Assembly: GCF_004681185.1 (NCBI RefSeq)
Contig: NZ_SRIF01000002.1
Location: 1-64,000, forward strand
Reading direction: 5' to 3'
Origin: Haloarcula amylovorans
GTDB taxonomy: Archaea > Halobacteriota > Halobacteria > Halobacteriales > Haloarculaceae
DNA: 64,000 nt
Part shown: positions 34,444-43,422 of the stretch, one piece after another
Numbering within the stretch: position 1 is the first letter of the stretch
Layout of the letters: each line of letters begins with the position of its first letter
Position numbers and translations under genes: made by a program
The notes under the pieces: generated by a model
What the model saw: the letters and a program-made list of their open reading frames with translations, nothing else
Databases searched by the model: none
Told to the model about the DNA's origin: nothing

Positions 34444-35277
34444 ATGCGCAGGGTGGCCAGTGCCGTCTTGCTCGCCAGTTGTCTCGTCACCGCTGGCTGT
34501 GCGGGGCTCGTCGGATCGCCGGACGCCGCATCGGAGGCGCTGACGCCCGCTCCGGCTCCCGACGAGCCGCCGGCCAGCGTCGCGCCGGGACTCACGGATG
34601 CCGACGTCACCGATAGCGACGCGCTGACGCAGGCGCACGTCGCCCGACTGTCGAACGTCTCCTATACGCTCTGGCACACCCGTACCGTCCGAACCGGCGA
34701 CGGGGACGTTCGTCTCCGACAGCGGACGACGTTTCGGACCAGCGCGAGCTACCGCGAGTACGTCGCCCGGCGCGTCGTCACGGGGACGAGCGTTCCGGCG
34801 ACGGACAGACGGACCCGCTGGGTCGACGGGCGAGCAATCCAGCGGACGACAGTGAACGACACCACGCGGCGAGAGATCGTCGCCGACGGCCGCGGCATCG
34901 GCGCGCCACCGCTCCCGCCGCGCGAGGCGCTGTTCTTCGAACCGACCTACAACAGCCGTCTCGCGGCGCTGTTCGACGGCGCGAACGTAACGGGCGTGAC
35001 CCCGGCCCGCGAGGAGGTGCGACAGACCTACGGCGCGCCCGTCTACCGCGTCAGCGCCTGCGGCGCGGCCGACCGCTCGAAGTTCCCCGTTGCCCCCGCC
35101 GAGCGAATCGGCAACGTCGGCTTCACCGCCGTCGTCGGACCCGAGGGGCTCGTCTACGACTACGGCGTCCAGTACACCGTCGTCCGCAACGGCACGACTC
35201 TGCGCGTCACCGAGTCGCTGCGATACGGCGAGGTTGGGACGACGACGCCGGAATTCAACAGTCGAGCGGAGAGGTGA
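34444..35277 (+). CDS. Haloarchaeal lipoprotein
   Basis: The 277-residue product has a lipoprotein signal with lipobox VTAGC (Cys about residue 19), a Pro/Ala-rich linker, then a mixed alpha/beta domain with several possible N-glycosylation sites (NVS, NDT, NVT, NGT). The general layout (TLWHTRTV, RTRWVDGRAI, repeated Y-V-R strands) resembles a family of uncharacterised haloarchaeal lipoproteins. It should be anchored on the outer face of the membrane. Its function is unknown. Confidence 0.75.
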   Translation: MRRVASAVLLASCLVTAGCAGLVGSPDAASEALTPAPAPDEPPASVAPGLTDADVTDSDALTQAHVARLSNVSYTLWHTRTVRTGDGDVRLRQRTTFRTSASYREYVARRVVTGTSVPATDRRTRWVDGRAIQRTTVNDTTRREIVADGRGIGAPPLPPREALFFEPTYNSRLAALFDGANVTGVTPAREEVRQTYGAPVYRVSACGAADRSKFPVAPAERIGNVGFTAVVGPEGLVYDYGVQYTVVRNGTTLRVTESLRYGEVGTTTPEFNSRAER

Positions 35278-35321
35278 GCGATCACGACACCGGCGCGATC
35301 GCCTCGTGACCGCCACCGAAC

Positions 35322-36785
35322 CTACGCAGTCCCGTTCGTCACGTTCTCGAACTCGAAACGCGCGCCCCCGCTCTCGCTCTCCGTCACCGAGCACGTCCAA
35401 CCGTATACGTCCGTCATCTGTTGGACGAACGCCAGCCCGAGGCCCATCCCGCCCTGCCCACTCGCAGTGGTGTACCCCGACTGGAATATCTTCTTTCGAG
35501 TGCTCTCCGAGATGCCGATACCGTCGTCGGCCACGTAGAACCCGGTCGGGAGTTCACCGACGGTGACGGTGACGTCGCTCCCCCCGTGTTCGACGGCGTT
35601 TTCGAACAGGTTCCGGAAGAGGTGTCTAGTGTACGTCTCGTCGACCGCCGCTGCGAAGTCGATCCCCAGTTCGAGGGTGGCGTCGGGCGCGTCTACCTCC
35701 TCCCATGCGTCCCGTACGACTGTCGCAAGTTGGACCCGTCCCGAGGAGGGGACCACGTCCCGCTCACCCGTGATGACCAGCATGATGTCGATGATGTTCT
35801 CGATGCGGTCGAAGGCGTCAGCCACGTATCTGACCGCCTCCGGGTTCGATTCGGTCGGAAGTTGCACGCTGTAAATCTGTCCGATGTTGACCGGGTTGCG
35901 GAGCTCGTGGGCCAACATCCCGGCGAAACTATCCAAGCGCTCGTTCTGGTCTTCGAGTCGACGCTCGCGCTCGTTGCGCTCGGTCACGTCACGGACAACG
36001 ACGACTTTGTCCGACGCGCTGTCGGCCCGTGACGGAAGCGGCGCGACGGTCATCTCTGTGTCGATCGTCTCGCCGGATGCGGTCGAAATCTGTGACTCGT
36101 AGGTTTTCGATTTGCCGCCCCCCGACCCGACATCGCGTTCGACCGCCTGTCGTATCCCCTCAACATCCGTCCTCTCAGCGGCGACGAGCGCCGTGTCCGC
36201 ACCGACGAGCGTCTCGCGGTCGTAGCCGACCAGTTGCGTGTAGGCGTCGTTGACCAGCGTGAACCGGTCATCGGCGTCGACGACAAAGATGCCGTCGTTG
36301 ACCGTCTCGACGATAGTCTTGTACCGTTCGAGTTCCCGACTGTAGCGCTCGGCTTCGCGCTGTTGCTCCTCGGCATCCAGCGCGCGGGTCCTCGCTTTCG
36401 CGTCCTGATAGCCGATGCCGAGCCCGGCGACGCTGCCGAGCGACGACAGGATAGAGATGCCGGCGACCGGGTTGTCGAGCGTTCCGAGGAGGGCCGCCAG
36501 GAGGAGAACGGCCGTCATCACCCCGATACCGCGAACGCACCATCCAGCGATGACCTCGTACAGTTCCGGGCGGACATTCGTCTTCGGGATTCGATAGCTA
36601 CTGTAGAGGAGAACGAGCCCGCTGGCGCCGAGCAAGAGGGATGCAAGCGAGATATCGCCGACCGTTCGTCCCCCAGAAATCAGCGTGACTGGGAGGACGG
36701 CGGCGAGAACGAGATATCCGCCGCCGAGCGCGGAGATGAGTCGCCGTCCACCGACCCGTGAGAGCAACTGTGAGAGGAGTTGCAT
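35322..36785 (-). CDS. Membrane-bound PAS sensor histidine kinase
   Basis: The 487-residue product has about five to six hydrophobic segments in the first 110 residues, a helical linker, a PAS domain (about 152-265: VNDGIFVVDADDRFTLVNDAYTQL), a HisKA-like box with the phospho-acceptor His about residue 292 (MLAHELRNPV), and a C-terminal ATPase domain (NLFENAVEHGG, DDGIGIS, GMGLGLAFVQQM). No response regulator is adjacent, as is common for haloarchaeal orphan kinases. The signal is unknown. Confidence 0.9.
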   Translation of the reverse strand: MQLLSQLLSRVGGRRLISALGGGYLVLAAVLPVTLISGGRTVGDISLASLLLGASGLVLLYSSYRIPKTNVRPELYEVIAGWCVRGIGVMTAVLLLAALLGTLDNPVAGISILSSLGSVAGLGIGYQDAKARTRALDAEEQQREAERYSRELERYKTIVETVNDGIFVVDADDRFTLVNDAYTQLVGYDRETLVGADTALVAAERTDVEGIRQAVERDVGSGGGKSKTYESQISTASGETIDTEMTVAPLPSRADSASDKVVVVRDVTERNERERRLEDQNERLDSFAGMLAHELRNPVNIGQIYSVQLPTESNPEAVRYVADAFDRIENIIDIMLVITGERDVVPSSGRVQLATVVRDAWEEVDAPDATLELGIDFAAAVDETYTRHLFRNLFENAVEHGGSDVTVTVGELPTGFYVADDGIGISESTRKKIFQSGYTTASGQGGMGLGLAFVQQMTDVYGWTCSVTESESGGARFEFENVTNGTA

Positions 36786-36969
36786 CGTTCGTTACGAGAT
36801 AACGGGGGGTAATCACCTTTTTGGGCCGGTGCTGCTCGAAGACAGGCGTTCAGCCTACTATGATCTCGAAAACCGGGCCACACGGGGTGAGAGAGTGTGG
36901 GAGAAAGCAAAACGTCGATTCGTCCGGGCTGTTCGAAGAGAGAGTGATGGCCGCTCGCATTTTCGAGAG
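36786..36969. other. Gap between the sensor kinase and the thermosome repeat region
   Basis: No gene seen. The short AT-rich stretch near 36,796-36,820 is the probable promoter of the leftward kinase gene. The remaining part to 37,071 belongs to the hairpin repeat described separately. Confidence 0.4.
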
Positions 36970-37071
36970 TCGCGCGTTGCGCGGCCCCGCTTTTAGCGGC
37001 CTCTCCCTGCTCGCGGGTCACTGCGTTCCCCGCTCGCTAGTCGAGGGCCCTCACTTCGTTCGGCCCCTCGC
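36970..37071 (-). repeat. Hairpin repeat element just after the thermosome stop codon
   Basis: Starting one nucleotide after the thermosome TAA, the minus strand forms a hairpin (37042-37070) with arms CGAGGG/CCCTCG and a loop containing GAACGAAGTGA. A second hairpin follows: 37007-37037 matches 57769-57799 at 26 of 31 positions, including a paired G-C to A-T change in the stem. A third short stem (GGCCGCTAAAAGCGG) completes it. The same plan appears after the stop codons at 43,422 and 57,831. Confidence 0.7.
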
Positions 37072-38754
37072 TTACATCATGCCGCCCATGCCGCCGCCCA
37101 TACCGCCCATGCCGCCGGGCGCGCCGCCGGGGCCGCCGGGGCCACCCTCGCCCCCGTCACCGGAGGTCGAGAGGTCGCCGGCAGCGATGATGTCGTCGAT
37201 TTTGAGCACGAGGTTCGCGGCCTCGGCGGCCGAGGAGACGGCCTGCGTCTTGGCGTGGGCCGGCTCGACGACGCCCGTTTCGAGCGTGTCCTCGACGTCG
37301 CCCGTGAAGACGTTCAGGCCGGCGCTGACCTCGCCGTCCTCGTGGGCGGCGCGCAGGTCGACCAGCGTGTCGATGCTGTCCAGTCCGGCGTTCTCCGCGA
37401 GCGTGCGCGGGATGATTTCGAGCGCGTCGGCGAAGGCCTCGACGGCCAGCTGTTCGCGGCCCTCGACGCCGTCGGCGTAGTCGCGCAGGCGGGAAGCGAC
37501 CTCGACTTCGGGTGCGCCGCCGCCGCCCAGCACCGAGCCGTTGGCGACGGTGGAGGCGACGACGTCCAGCGCGTCAGTGACGCCGCGTTCGAGTTCGTCC
37601 ACGACGTGGTCGGTCGAGCCGCGAAGGAGCAGCGTGACGCCGTGGGCGTCCTCACCGGTGCCCTCGACGTAGAACAGGCCCTCGCCCTCGTCGCGGGTGA
37701 CCGAGCCGTGGCCGAGGTCGTCTTCGCTGGCCGAGTCGAGGTCCGAGACGACGTTCGCACCGAGGACCTCTTTGAGGAACTCGATGTCGGACTTCTTCGA
37801 GCGCTTGACCGCGAGGATGCCCTTCTCGGCGAGGTAGTGCTGGGCCATGTCGTCGATGTTCTTCTGACAGAACAGGACGTTCGCGCCCGTCGCTTCGACC
37901 TTGTCGACGAGGTCCTTGAGCTGCTGTTCCTCCTGGTCGAGGAAGTTCTGCAGCTGGCTCGGGTCGTCGACCGAGAGCTGGGCGTCGACTTCTGTCTCTT
38001 CGAGCTCGATGGCCGTGTCCATCAGGAGGACGTTCGCGTCCTCGACTTCGGTCGCCATCTCCTCGTGGACAGGGTCCTTGTCGATGACCGCGCCTTCGAG
38101 CAGTTCGGAGTTGCCCGCGGAGCTGCCGGTCTGGGTCTCGATGTTGAGGTATTCGAGGTCCGCGATGACCGAGCCGTCGTCGGCCTCGACGGTGACGGCG
38201 TTGACCGCGTCGACGATGATCTGGGCGAGGAGGTCCTTGTTGAGTTCCGCGCCCTTGCCGGTCATCGACGTCTCGGCGACACTCTTCAGCAGTTCCTCGT
38301 CGCTCGGGTCCACCTCGGTGGCGATGTCGTTGATCTCCTGTTTCGCCTCCTTGGCGGCCATGTCGAACCCTTTGATGATGGCCGTCGGGTGGATGTCCTG
38401 CTCTAAGAGGTCCTCTGCGTTCTTCAGGAGTTCGCCGGCGATGGCGACGGCGGAGGTGGTGCCGTCACCGGCCTCGTCCTCCTGCGTTTCGGCGACCTCG
38501 ACGATCATCGAGGCCGTCGGATTGTCGATGTCCATCTCCGTGAGGATGGTGACGCCGTCGTTCGTGACGGTCACGTCACCCATCGAGGAGACGAGCATCT
38601 TGTCCATTCCCTTCGGGCCGAGTGTCGAACGTACGGACTCGGCGACCGCGCGAGCGGCCGAGATGTTGTGTTCCTGTGCGGACTTGTCCTTCATCCGCTG
38701 GGCGTCCTCGCCGAGAATTATCATCGGCTGGCCCTGCATCTGACGCTGGCTCAT
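37072..38754 (-). CDS. Thermosome subunit (group II chaperonin)
   Basis: The 560-residue product is a subunit of the archaeal double-ring chaperonin that folds proteins with ATP. It shows GPKGMDKMLV, the ATP-site GDGTTSAV, the VEATGANVLFCQKNIDD apical region, GGGGAPEVE and a Gly-Met-rich flexible C-terminus ending MGGGMGGMM. ATG 38754 (MSQRQMQGQPMI) is the start; upstream codons lack family similarity. A strong TATA box (TTTTATATAG, 38781-38790 minus) gives an almost leaderless transcript, typical of haloarchaeal heat-responsive cct genes. Confidence 0.96.
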   Translation of the reverse strand: MSQRQMQGQPMIILGEDAQRMKDKSAQEHNISAARAVAESVRSTLGPKGMDKMLVSSMGDVTVTNDGVTILTEMDIDNPTASMIVEVAETQEDEAGDGTTSAVAIAGELLKNAEDLLEQDIHPTAIIKGFDMAAKEAKQEINDIATEVDPSDEELLKSVAETSMTGKGAELNKDLLAQIIVDAVNAVTVEADDGSVIADLEYLNIETQTGSSAGNSELLEGAVIDKDPVHEEMATEVEDANVLLMDTAIELEETEVDAQLSVDDPSQLQNFLDQEEQQLKDLVDKVEATGANVLFCQKNIDDMAQHYLAEKGILAVKRSKKSDIEFLKEVLGANVVSDLDSASEDDLGHGSVTRDEGEGLFYVEGTGEDAHGVTLLLRGSTDHVVDELERGVTDALDVVASTVANGSVLGGGGAPEVEVASRLRDYADGVEGREQLAVEAFADALEIIPRTLAENAGLDSIDTLVDLRAAHEDGEVSAGLNVFTGDVEDTLETGVVEPAHAKTQAVSSAAEAANLVLKIDDIIAAGDLSTSGDGGEGGPGGPGGAPGGMGGMGGGMGGMM

Positions 38755-38780
38755 AGTCAAGCGAGAGATTGTATGTGGTT

Positions 38781-38790
38781 CTATATAAAA
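38781..38790 (-). promoter_or_regulatory. TATA box of the thermosome gene
   Basis: TTTTATATAG on the minus strand, about 30 nt before the ATG at 38754, within an AT-rich island. Haloarchaeal heat-shock promoters are driven by TATA-box choice of TFB/TBP; no separate operator is visible. Confidence 0.7.
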
Positions 38791-38929
38791 GTATGGGTTA
38801 GCAGCGAGCGGTGGGGATGAATCGACGCCGCCGATGGTCGGAAAAACCCCGACACTGCGACCGTATCCCGTCGTTCCCATGCCAATCTCTCACACAGTCG
38901 TAGCGGCGGCATTCCGGTGTTTTAAATAC

Positions 38930-39319
38930 TCACTCGACCGGCTCCTTCCAGTGGACGATGGCCGTGCCGACGACAAAGGCGTCGTCGGTGTCCACGTCGC
39001 GACGGAACTGCAGGGTGTTCTCGCCGAGGCGGATCTGGTCCGTGCCGATGGTGTCCATCCAGTAGTTCCACCCTTCGCCCGGTGCGATGTCGAAGCCGCT
39101 CAGTGACTCGCCGTTCAGCCGTATCTCGTGGCCGAACTCGCTCACGTCGTACACCTGCATCTCCACGTAGGGCTCGTGCGGCGAATCAGTGGGCACCTCG
39201 AACGTCACCCGGTCGGTGCTGTCGCCCGAGAAGTCGGCCCACGGCACGTCCAACGAGTCTTCCGATGGGCCGAGATGCTGGAGAAACGCACAGCGTGCGT
39301 AGTTAGCGCGATGTGACAT
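38930..39319 (-). CDS. Conserved haloarchaeal protein, predicted beta-sandwich
   Basis: The 129-residue product begins MSHRANYARCAFLQHLGPSE and is rich in alternating beta-strand patterns (RVTFEVPTDSP, PYVEMQVYDV, LQFRRDVDTD, AFVVGTAIVHW) with aromatic residues such as WNYWMDTIG. The pattern resembles a carbohydrate-binding-like or allergen-like jelly-roll domain, but I cannot name a function. A TATA box (TTTTTATACC, 39341-39350 minus) predicts a leaderless mRNA starting near 39,320, which supports the start. Confidence 0.65.
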   Translation of the reverse strand: MSHRANYARCAFLQHLGPSEDSLDVPWADFSGDSTDRVTFEVPTDSPHEPYVEMQVYDVSEFGHEIRLNGESLSGFDIAPGEGWNYWMDTIGTDQIRLGENTLQFRRDVDTDDAFVVGTAIVHWKEPVE

Positions 39320-39396
39320 ACCGACCGTTCGCACGGAATTGGTATAAAAACCGCCCCGCTTCGGGAGACGGGTCGGTAGAGTGGGGCCAGTCCCGG

Positions 39397-40227
39397 TCAG
39401 TACAACGGCGTCGGTCCCGGCGGCATCGCACGCTTGTGGGCGCTGCCCTCGTACATCTCGCGTACCTGTTCGACCGCGGATTCGGGAACGCCGATGTGGT
39501 TGGCGGTGGCGGCCTTCGGTACCCCACCGTCGATGTGCAGAGCAAGAATCGAGTCCAGCGTGTCGTAGTCCATTCCCATCTCCTCGGCGTCGGTCTGTCC
39601 GCTCCACATCTCCGCGCTGGGCGTCTTCTCGACGAGGTCGTCGGGGACGCCGACGTGGTCGGCAAGCTGACGGACCTGCTGTTTGTACAGCGGCGCGATG
39701 GGATGGCAGTCGACCGCGCCATCGCCGTACTTCGTGTAGTAGCCCACCAGCGCCTCGCTGCGGTTGCCCGTTCCCAACACGAGCGCGTCTTCGTGGTTCG
39801 CTACAAGATAGTTCAACAGCGCCCGACAGCGCACGCGGAGGTTGCCGACTGCCATCTGATCGCCAGCGGCCTCGGGATACGTATCGAGAACAGTATCGAC
39901 GAGTGGGTTTATCTCGATGACGTCGTACTCGATTCCCAACAGCTCGTCGGCGATGCGCTCGGCGTCACTCATGTTGTCGTCGCGGTTGACCTCGCTCGGC
40001 ATCACGAGACCGTGGAGCGCGTCGGCTCCGAGCGCCTCGACCGCGAGGTGGCTGGTCAGCGTGCTATCGATACCGCCCGAGAGGCCGATGACCGCTCGGT
40101 CGATCCCCGCGGCGTCGAGTTGTGCCTCGACGAACTCGGTGATGTGCTCGTGGTGCGCTTCGAGTTCCGCCTCCGAGAAGGTCAGGTCGAGCGGATTGTC
40201 GGCCCGCACGACGGTGTCGGCTTCAGC
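39397..40227 (-). CDS. nadE: NAD synthetase, ammonia-dependent type
   Basis: The enzyme amidates nicotinic acid adenine dinucleotide to NAD using ATP and ammonia. The 276-residue product has the PP-loop ATP motif GLSGGIDSTLTSHLAV, the NLRVRCRALLNYLVAN segment, GTGNRSEALVGYYTKYGDGAVDCHPI, and a final TDAEEMGMDYDTLD. It lacks the glutaminase domain of the long NadE form. ATG 40227 (MAEADTVV) is chosen. Confidence 0.95.
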   Translation of the reverse strand, partial: AEADTVVRADNPLDLTFSEAELEAHHEHITEFVEAQLDAAGIDRAVIGLSGGIDSTLTSHLAVEALGADALHGLVMPSEVNRDDNMSDAERIADELLGIEYDVIEINPLVDTVLDTYPEAAGDQMAVGNLRVRCRALLNYLVANHEDALVLGTGNRSEALVGYYTKYGDGAVDCHPIAPLYKQQVRQLADHVGVPDDLVEKTPSAEMWSGQTDAEEMGMDYDTLDSILALHIDGGVPKAATANHIGVPESAVEQVREMYEGSAHKRAMPPGPTPLY

Positions 40228-40350
40228 CATACAGAGGTGTCGCACGGACGGAACTAATACCCACGCCTCGACGCGACATTTTCCAACGTTCGTCTACCGC
40301 CCGACGGAAACGCTACGTTCAAGTGCGACGGTCGTGGTAGGTGATGATAC

Positions 40351-40554
40351 GACGTGCGCCGGTGTTGAACGATTCCTTCGGAATCGTGATGCATGGCGCA
40401 CAAACGAGCGAAAGTGAGTGCCGTGCGCCGGTGGTGAGCGGTTCCTTCGGAACCGCGAGCCGCGAGCCGCGGGGCGCGAGCGAACGAAGTAAGCGTAGCG
40501 CGCCGGTGTTGAGCAGTTCCGCAGGAACTGCGATGCTCGGCGCGAGTGAAACGA
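40351..40554 (+). repeat. Three tandem hairpin units directly upstream of tRNA-Gly
   Basis: Three units of about 65-80 bp each begin with GCGCCGGTG(T/G)TGA, the same letters as the tRNA-Gly acceptor and D-arm start. Each continues with a perfect 8-bp hairpin with a three-base loop: 40369-40387, 40438-40456 and 40513-40531. The inner stems are GATTCC/GGAATC, GGTTCC/GGAACC and AGTTCC/GGAACT, so changes are compensated on both arms. Each unit ends with a GAGCGAA-type segment closing on GGCGC. The rest of 40228-40350 has no gene. Confidence 0.7.
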
Positions 40555-40625
40555 GCGCCGGTGGTCCAGTGGTAGGACATTGGCTTCCCAAGCCAATAGC
40601 CCGGGTTCAATTCCCGGCCGGCGCA
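40555..40625 (+). tRNA. tRNA-Gly (anticodon CCC)
   Basis: All arms fold: acceptor GCGCCGG with CCGGCGC plus discriminator A (40625), D-arm GTCCAGTGGTAGGAC, anticodon arm TTGGC-TTCCCAA-GCCAA with anticodon CCC, and T-arm CCGGG-TTCAATT-CCCGG. There is no intron and no encoded CCA. The last 14 bases are repeated 67 bp downstream. Confidence 0.95.
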
Positions 40626-40692
40626 CTCCCTGCGGTCGTTTGCCGCCCGATGTTCGCGAACGCTTCGCGTTCGCTCACTCCCGGCCGGCGCA
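40612..40692 (+). repeat. 14-bp duplication of the tRNA-Gly 3' end
   Basis: TCCCGGCCGGCGCA occurs at 40612-40625 (tRNA 3' end) and again at 40679-40692. Between them lies a 53-bp GC-rich segment with an 8-bp stem and TTC loop (40656-40674, GCGAACGC/GCGTTCGC). The arrangement resembles a tiny integration scar at a tRNA gene, but no integrase is present. Confidence 0.6.
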
Positions 40693-40823
40693 TTTTGCTG
40701 CGAGCAAACCGCAAGCAGCGATCGGGTCCCTCTCTGCGGAACACGTTTGGACACATGAACCTCCTTAAACTCGATTATACGGAGAGTTTATGCGAGTGAA
40801 AGACACACATGATGCGTAGACCC

Positions 40824-40973
40824 ATGTCCGACTGTGACAACTGCGAATCCGAGGGCGTACACGTCTGGCGACACCGCCGACCCACGGAGACGATGACCCA
40901 CCGAACCGACGAGTGGCTCTGTGCAACGTGTCATCCGGAGATGCCGAGTGTTTTGCGGAAAGAAAGCGCCTGA
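40824..40973 (+). CDS. Small zinc-finger protein (49 aa)
   Basis: The product starts MSDCDNCESEGVHVWRHRR and has a second pair in LCATCHPEM, so it carries two CxxC knuckles spaced by about 27 residues, a zinc-binding mini-domain. Upstream in-frame ATGs at 40809 and 40812 would add four or five residues (MMRRP). Haloarchaea carry many such CPxCG-type microproteins, mostly of unknown function. It sits between tRNA-Gly and the Bat-type regulator, 46 nt before the latter. Confidence 0.7.
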   Translation: MSDCDNCESEGVHVWRHRRPTETMTHRTDEWLCATCHPEMPSVLRKESA

Positions 40974-41019
40974 GCCAGCGACCCCGAATATTCTTGTGCG
41001 GACGGGCTAACGGACAGCC

Positions 41020-43422
41020 ATGAAGAGCGGGGTCGCCGTCCTCGTCTGTGGCGACGACGAGGCTCTCGTGACGGAGACGGCACGAGCGCTGGAGCGAGTG
41101 GGGGACGGCTTCGAGGCATGCACTGCGGCGAGCGACGCCACGGCGAGTTCCGTCAGTGCCGTAGACTGCGTCGTTAGCATGCACTCCGAGACGCCGCCGC
41201 TGGTCGAGACGCTACGGCAGGACCGCCCTTCGCTGCCGGTCGTCGCGTTCGGCGACTGGGACGCCGGCGTCGTCTCCGAACTGCTCGAAGACGGCGTGGC
41301 GGAGTACGTACGGCGGGGGACCGACGAACAGTACGTCGTCCTCGCCCACCGCATCGAGCGCGCGGTCACCGCCGACAGCGGCGTATTGTCTGTCGCCCAC
41401 GACGGGTTCGAGCGGTACGCGGAGGTCATCGAGGCGCTCGACGACGGCGTCTACGCCCTCGACGACACGGGCGCGTTCGTCTTCGTCAACGAGGCGATGG
41501 CGGAACTGACCGGCTACGCCGTCGAGGACCTGCTCGGGGAGCATACGAGCGTCATCAAGGACCACGAGGCGGTCACGCTCGCCGAGTCGAAGCTCCGTAC
41601 CCTCCTCTCGGCCGAGGCGCCAGACGACATCGGGACGACGTTCGAACTACAACTTCGGCGGGCCGACGGGGAAACCGTCCCCTGCGAAGACCACATGACG
41701 GTGCTGTACGGTCCCGACGGCGAGTTCCGCGGGACGGCAGGGGTCATCCGCGACATCACCGAGCGAAAGCGTCGCGAGGAGATGCTCTCGACGCTCCAGG
41801 AGACCTCGCGGTCGCTCATGCAGGCCCCCAGCCGCGAACAGGTCGCCGAAATCGTCGCCAACGCGGCCAAGCGTGTCCTGGGGATCGACCTCGCCATCGT
41901 TCGCCTCTACGACGCCGACGAGCGAGTGTTGCGGCCGACCGCGACCACAGAGGAGACAACCGACCGTCTCGGTGAGCGGCCCGTCTACAACTTAGACGAA
42001 GGGCAGGCGGGACGGGTGTTCGCCTCCGGCGAGGCTGCGATGTACGGCGAGACTCATCAACTCGACGACGGGACGACCATTCAGTCGGGAATCTACTACC
42101 CCGTCGGTGTCCACGGCACGCTGAGCGTGCTCTCCGAGGAGCCCGACGCCTTCGACGACGTCGACCGACAGGTGGTCGCGCTGCTGGCGACGAACGCCGC
42201 CGCTGCCTGCAATCGAGCCAAGCGCGAACAGGAGGTCAGAGAGACCCGCGAGCGCATCGCGACCATCCTCGAACGCATCAACGGCCTCATCGAGAACACC
42301 GTCGAAGTGCTGGTCGAGGCGACTACGAGAGAGACCGTCGAAGCCGGCGTCTGTGCGGAACTGGCCGCGACCGAACCCTACACCTTCGCGTGGATCGGCC
42401 GCCCGGCGGTCCGCGGCGACGAACTGGTCGCGAGCGAGTGGGGCGGCGACGCGCCGATAGCGATGGAGGGACTCTCAGTCCCGATGGACGGCGACGCGCC
42501 GGGGGCCCGCGCGCTGGCCGACCATACAACGGAAGTCGTCGACGACCTCTCCGGTGACGACGAGTGGAGCGAACGCGCTCGGGAGGCGGATATCGCCTCG
42601 ATGATGGCGATTCCCCTGTCGTACACGGACTCGACCTACGGCGTGCTGTACGTCTGTTCGGACCAGCCGGACGCCTTTGACGACCGCGAGCAGGTCGTCC
42701 TCGAAGCGCTGGGTCGCGCGGTCGCCAACGCCATCAACGCCATCGAGAGCGGAAAGATCCTGTCGGCCGATAAGGTGGTCGAACTGGAGTTTACCGTCGA
42801 CGACCGGAACCTCCTTCTGAGCCGCGTCTCGGCCGCGACCGGCACGACGCTCTCCTCGGTCGACGCCGTCACACAGGACGACGGGTCGCTACGGCTCTAT
42901 CTCACTACCGAGGACGGCGATAGCGACGAGGTCCTCACCGCGCTGGTCGACGACGACGCAGTGGTCGAGGCGACCCGCGTGGCCGAATACGAGGGGAACG
43001 CGCTGTTCGACGTCGTCGTCGAGACCTCGCTGCTGGCGACGCTCGTCGATCACGGTGCGGTCCCGAAGGCCGTCGGCGGCGAGAACGGCGTCGCCCGCTA
43101 CACAATCGAACTGCCCTACGAGGCCGACACCCGCGAGGTGTTCTCGCTGGTCGAGGACAACTACGACGGCACGGACCTCGCAGGGTATCACGAACACGAA
43201 CGACCCGTCCAGACCCAACAGGAGTTCCGCGCGTCGCTGGCCGACCGGTTCACCGACCGACAGGAGACCGCACTGCGAACGGCCTTCTTCGGCGGCTTCT
43301 TCGAATGGCCCCGCGAAGTCGACGGCGACGAACTCGCCGGCGCGATGGACATCTCCCGCCCGACGTATCACCAACATCTCCGGGCCGCTCAGCAGAAGGT
43401 GTTCGAGGAGTTGTTCGAGTAG
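41020..43422 (+). CDS. Bat-type multidomain sensor/transcription regulator
   Basis: The 800-residue product has an N-terminal receiver-like domain (about 1-115), a PAS domain (about 125-250, EALDDGVYALDDTGAFVFVN), two GAF-like domains (about 262-410 and 430-585), a BAT (bacterio-opsin activator) linker domain (about 600-735) and a C-terminal HTH_10 domain (LTDRQETALRTAFFGGFFEW, DISRPTYHQHLRAAQQKVF). Such proteins are haloarchaeal one-component regulators sensing light, redox or small ligands. The receiver-like part may not be phosphorylated because its acidic pocket is poorly preserved. Targets are unknown. Confidence 0.9.
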   Translation: MKSGVAVLVCGDDEALVTETARALERVGDGFEACTAASDATASSVSAVDCVVSMHSETPPLVETLRQDRPSLPVVAFGDWDAGVVSELLEDGVAEYVRRGTDEQYVVLAHRIERAVTADSGVLSVAHDGFERYAEVIEALDDGVYALDDTGAFVFVNEAMAELTGYAVEDLLGEHTSVIKDHEAVTLAESKLRTLLSAEAPDDIGTTFELQLRRADGETVPCEDHMTVLYGPDGEFRGTAGVIRDITERKRREEMLSTLQETSRSLMQAPSREQVAEIVANAAKRVLGIDLAIVRLYDADERVLRPTATTEETTDRLGERPVYNLDEGQAGRVFASGEAAMYGETHQLDDGTTIQSGIYYPVGVHGTLSVLSEEPDAFDDVDRQVVALLATNAAAACNRAKREQEVRETRERIATILERINGLIENTVEVLVEATTRETVEAGVCAELAATEPYTFAWIGRPAVRGDELVASEWGGDAPIAMEGLSVPMDGDAPGARALADHTTEVVDDLSGDDEWSERAREADIASMMAIPLSYTDSTYGVLYVCSDQPDAFDDREQVVLEALGRAVANAINAIESGKILSADKVVELEFTVDDRNLLLSRVSAATGTTLSSVDAVTQDDGSLRLYLTTEDGDSDEVLTALVDDDAVVEATRVAEYEGNALFDVVVETSLLATLVDHGAVPKAVGGENGVARYTIELPYEADTREVFSLVEDNYDGTDLAGYHEHERPVQTQQEFRASLADRFTDRQETALRTAFFGGFFEWPREVDGDELAGAMDISRPTYHQHLRAAQQKVFEELFE

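Noticed and set aside
40351..40554. CRISPR array
   Set aside because: Units are unequal in length and the hairpin arms vary with compensation; there are no identical direct repeats separated by unique spacers and no cas genes.
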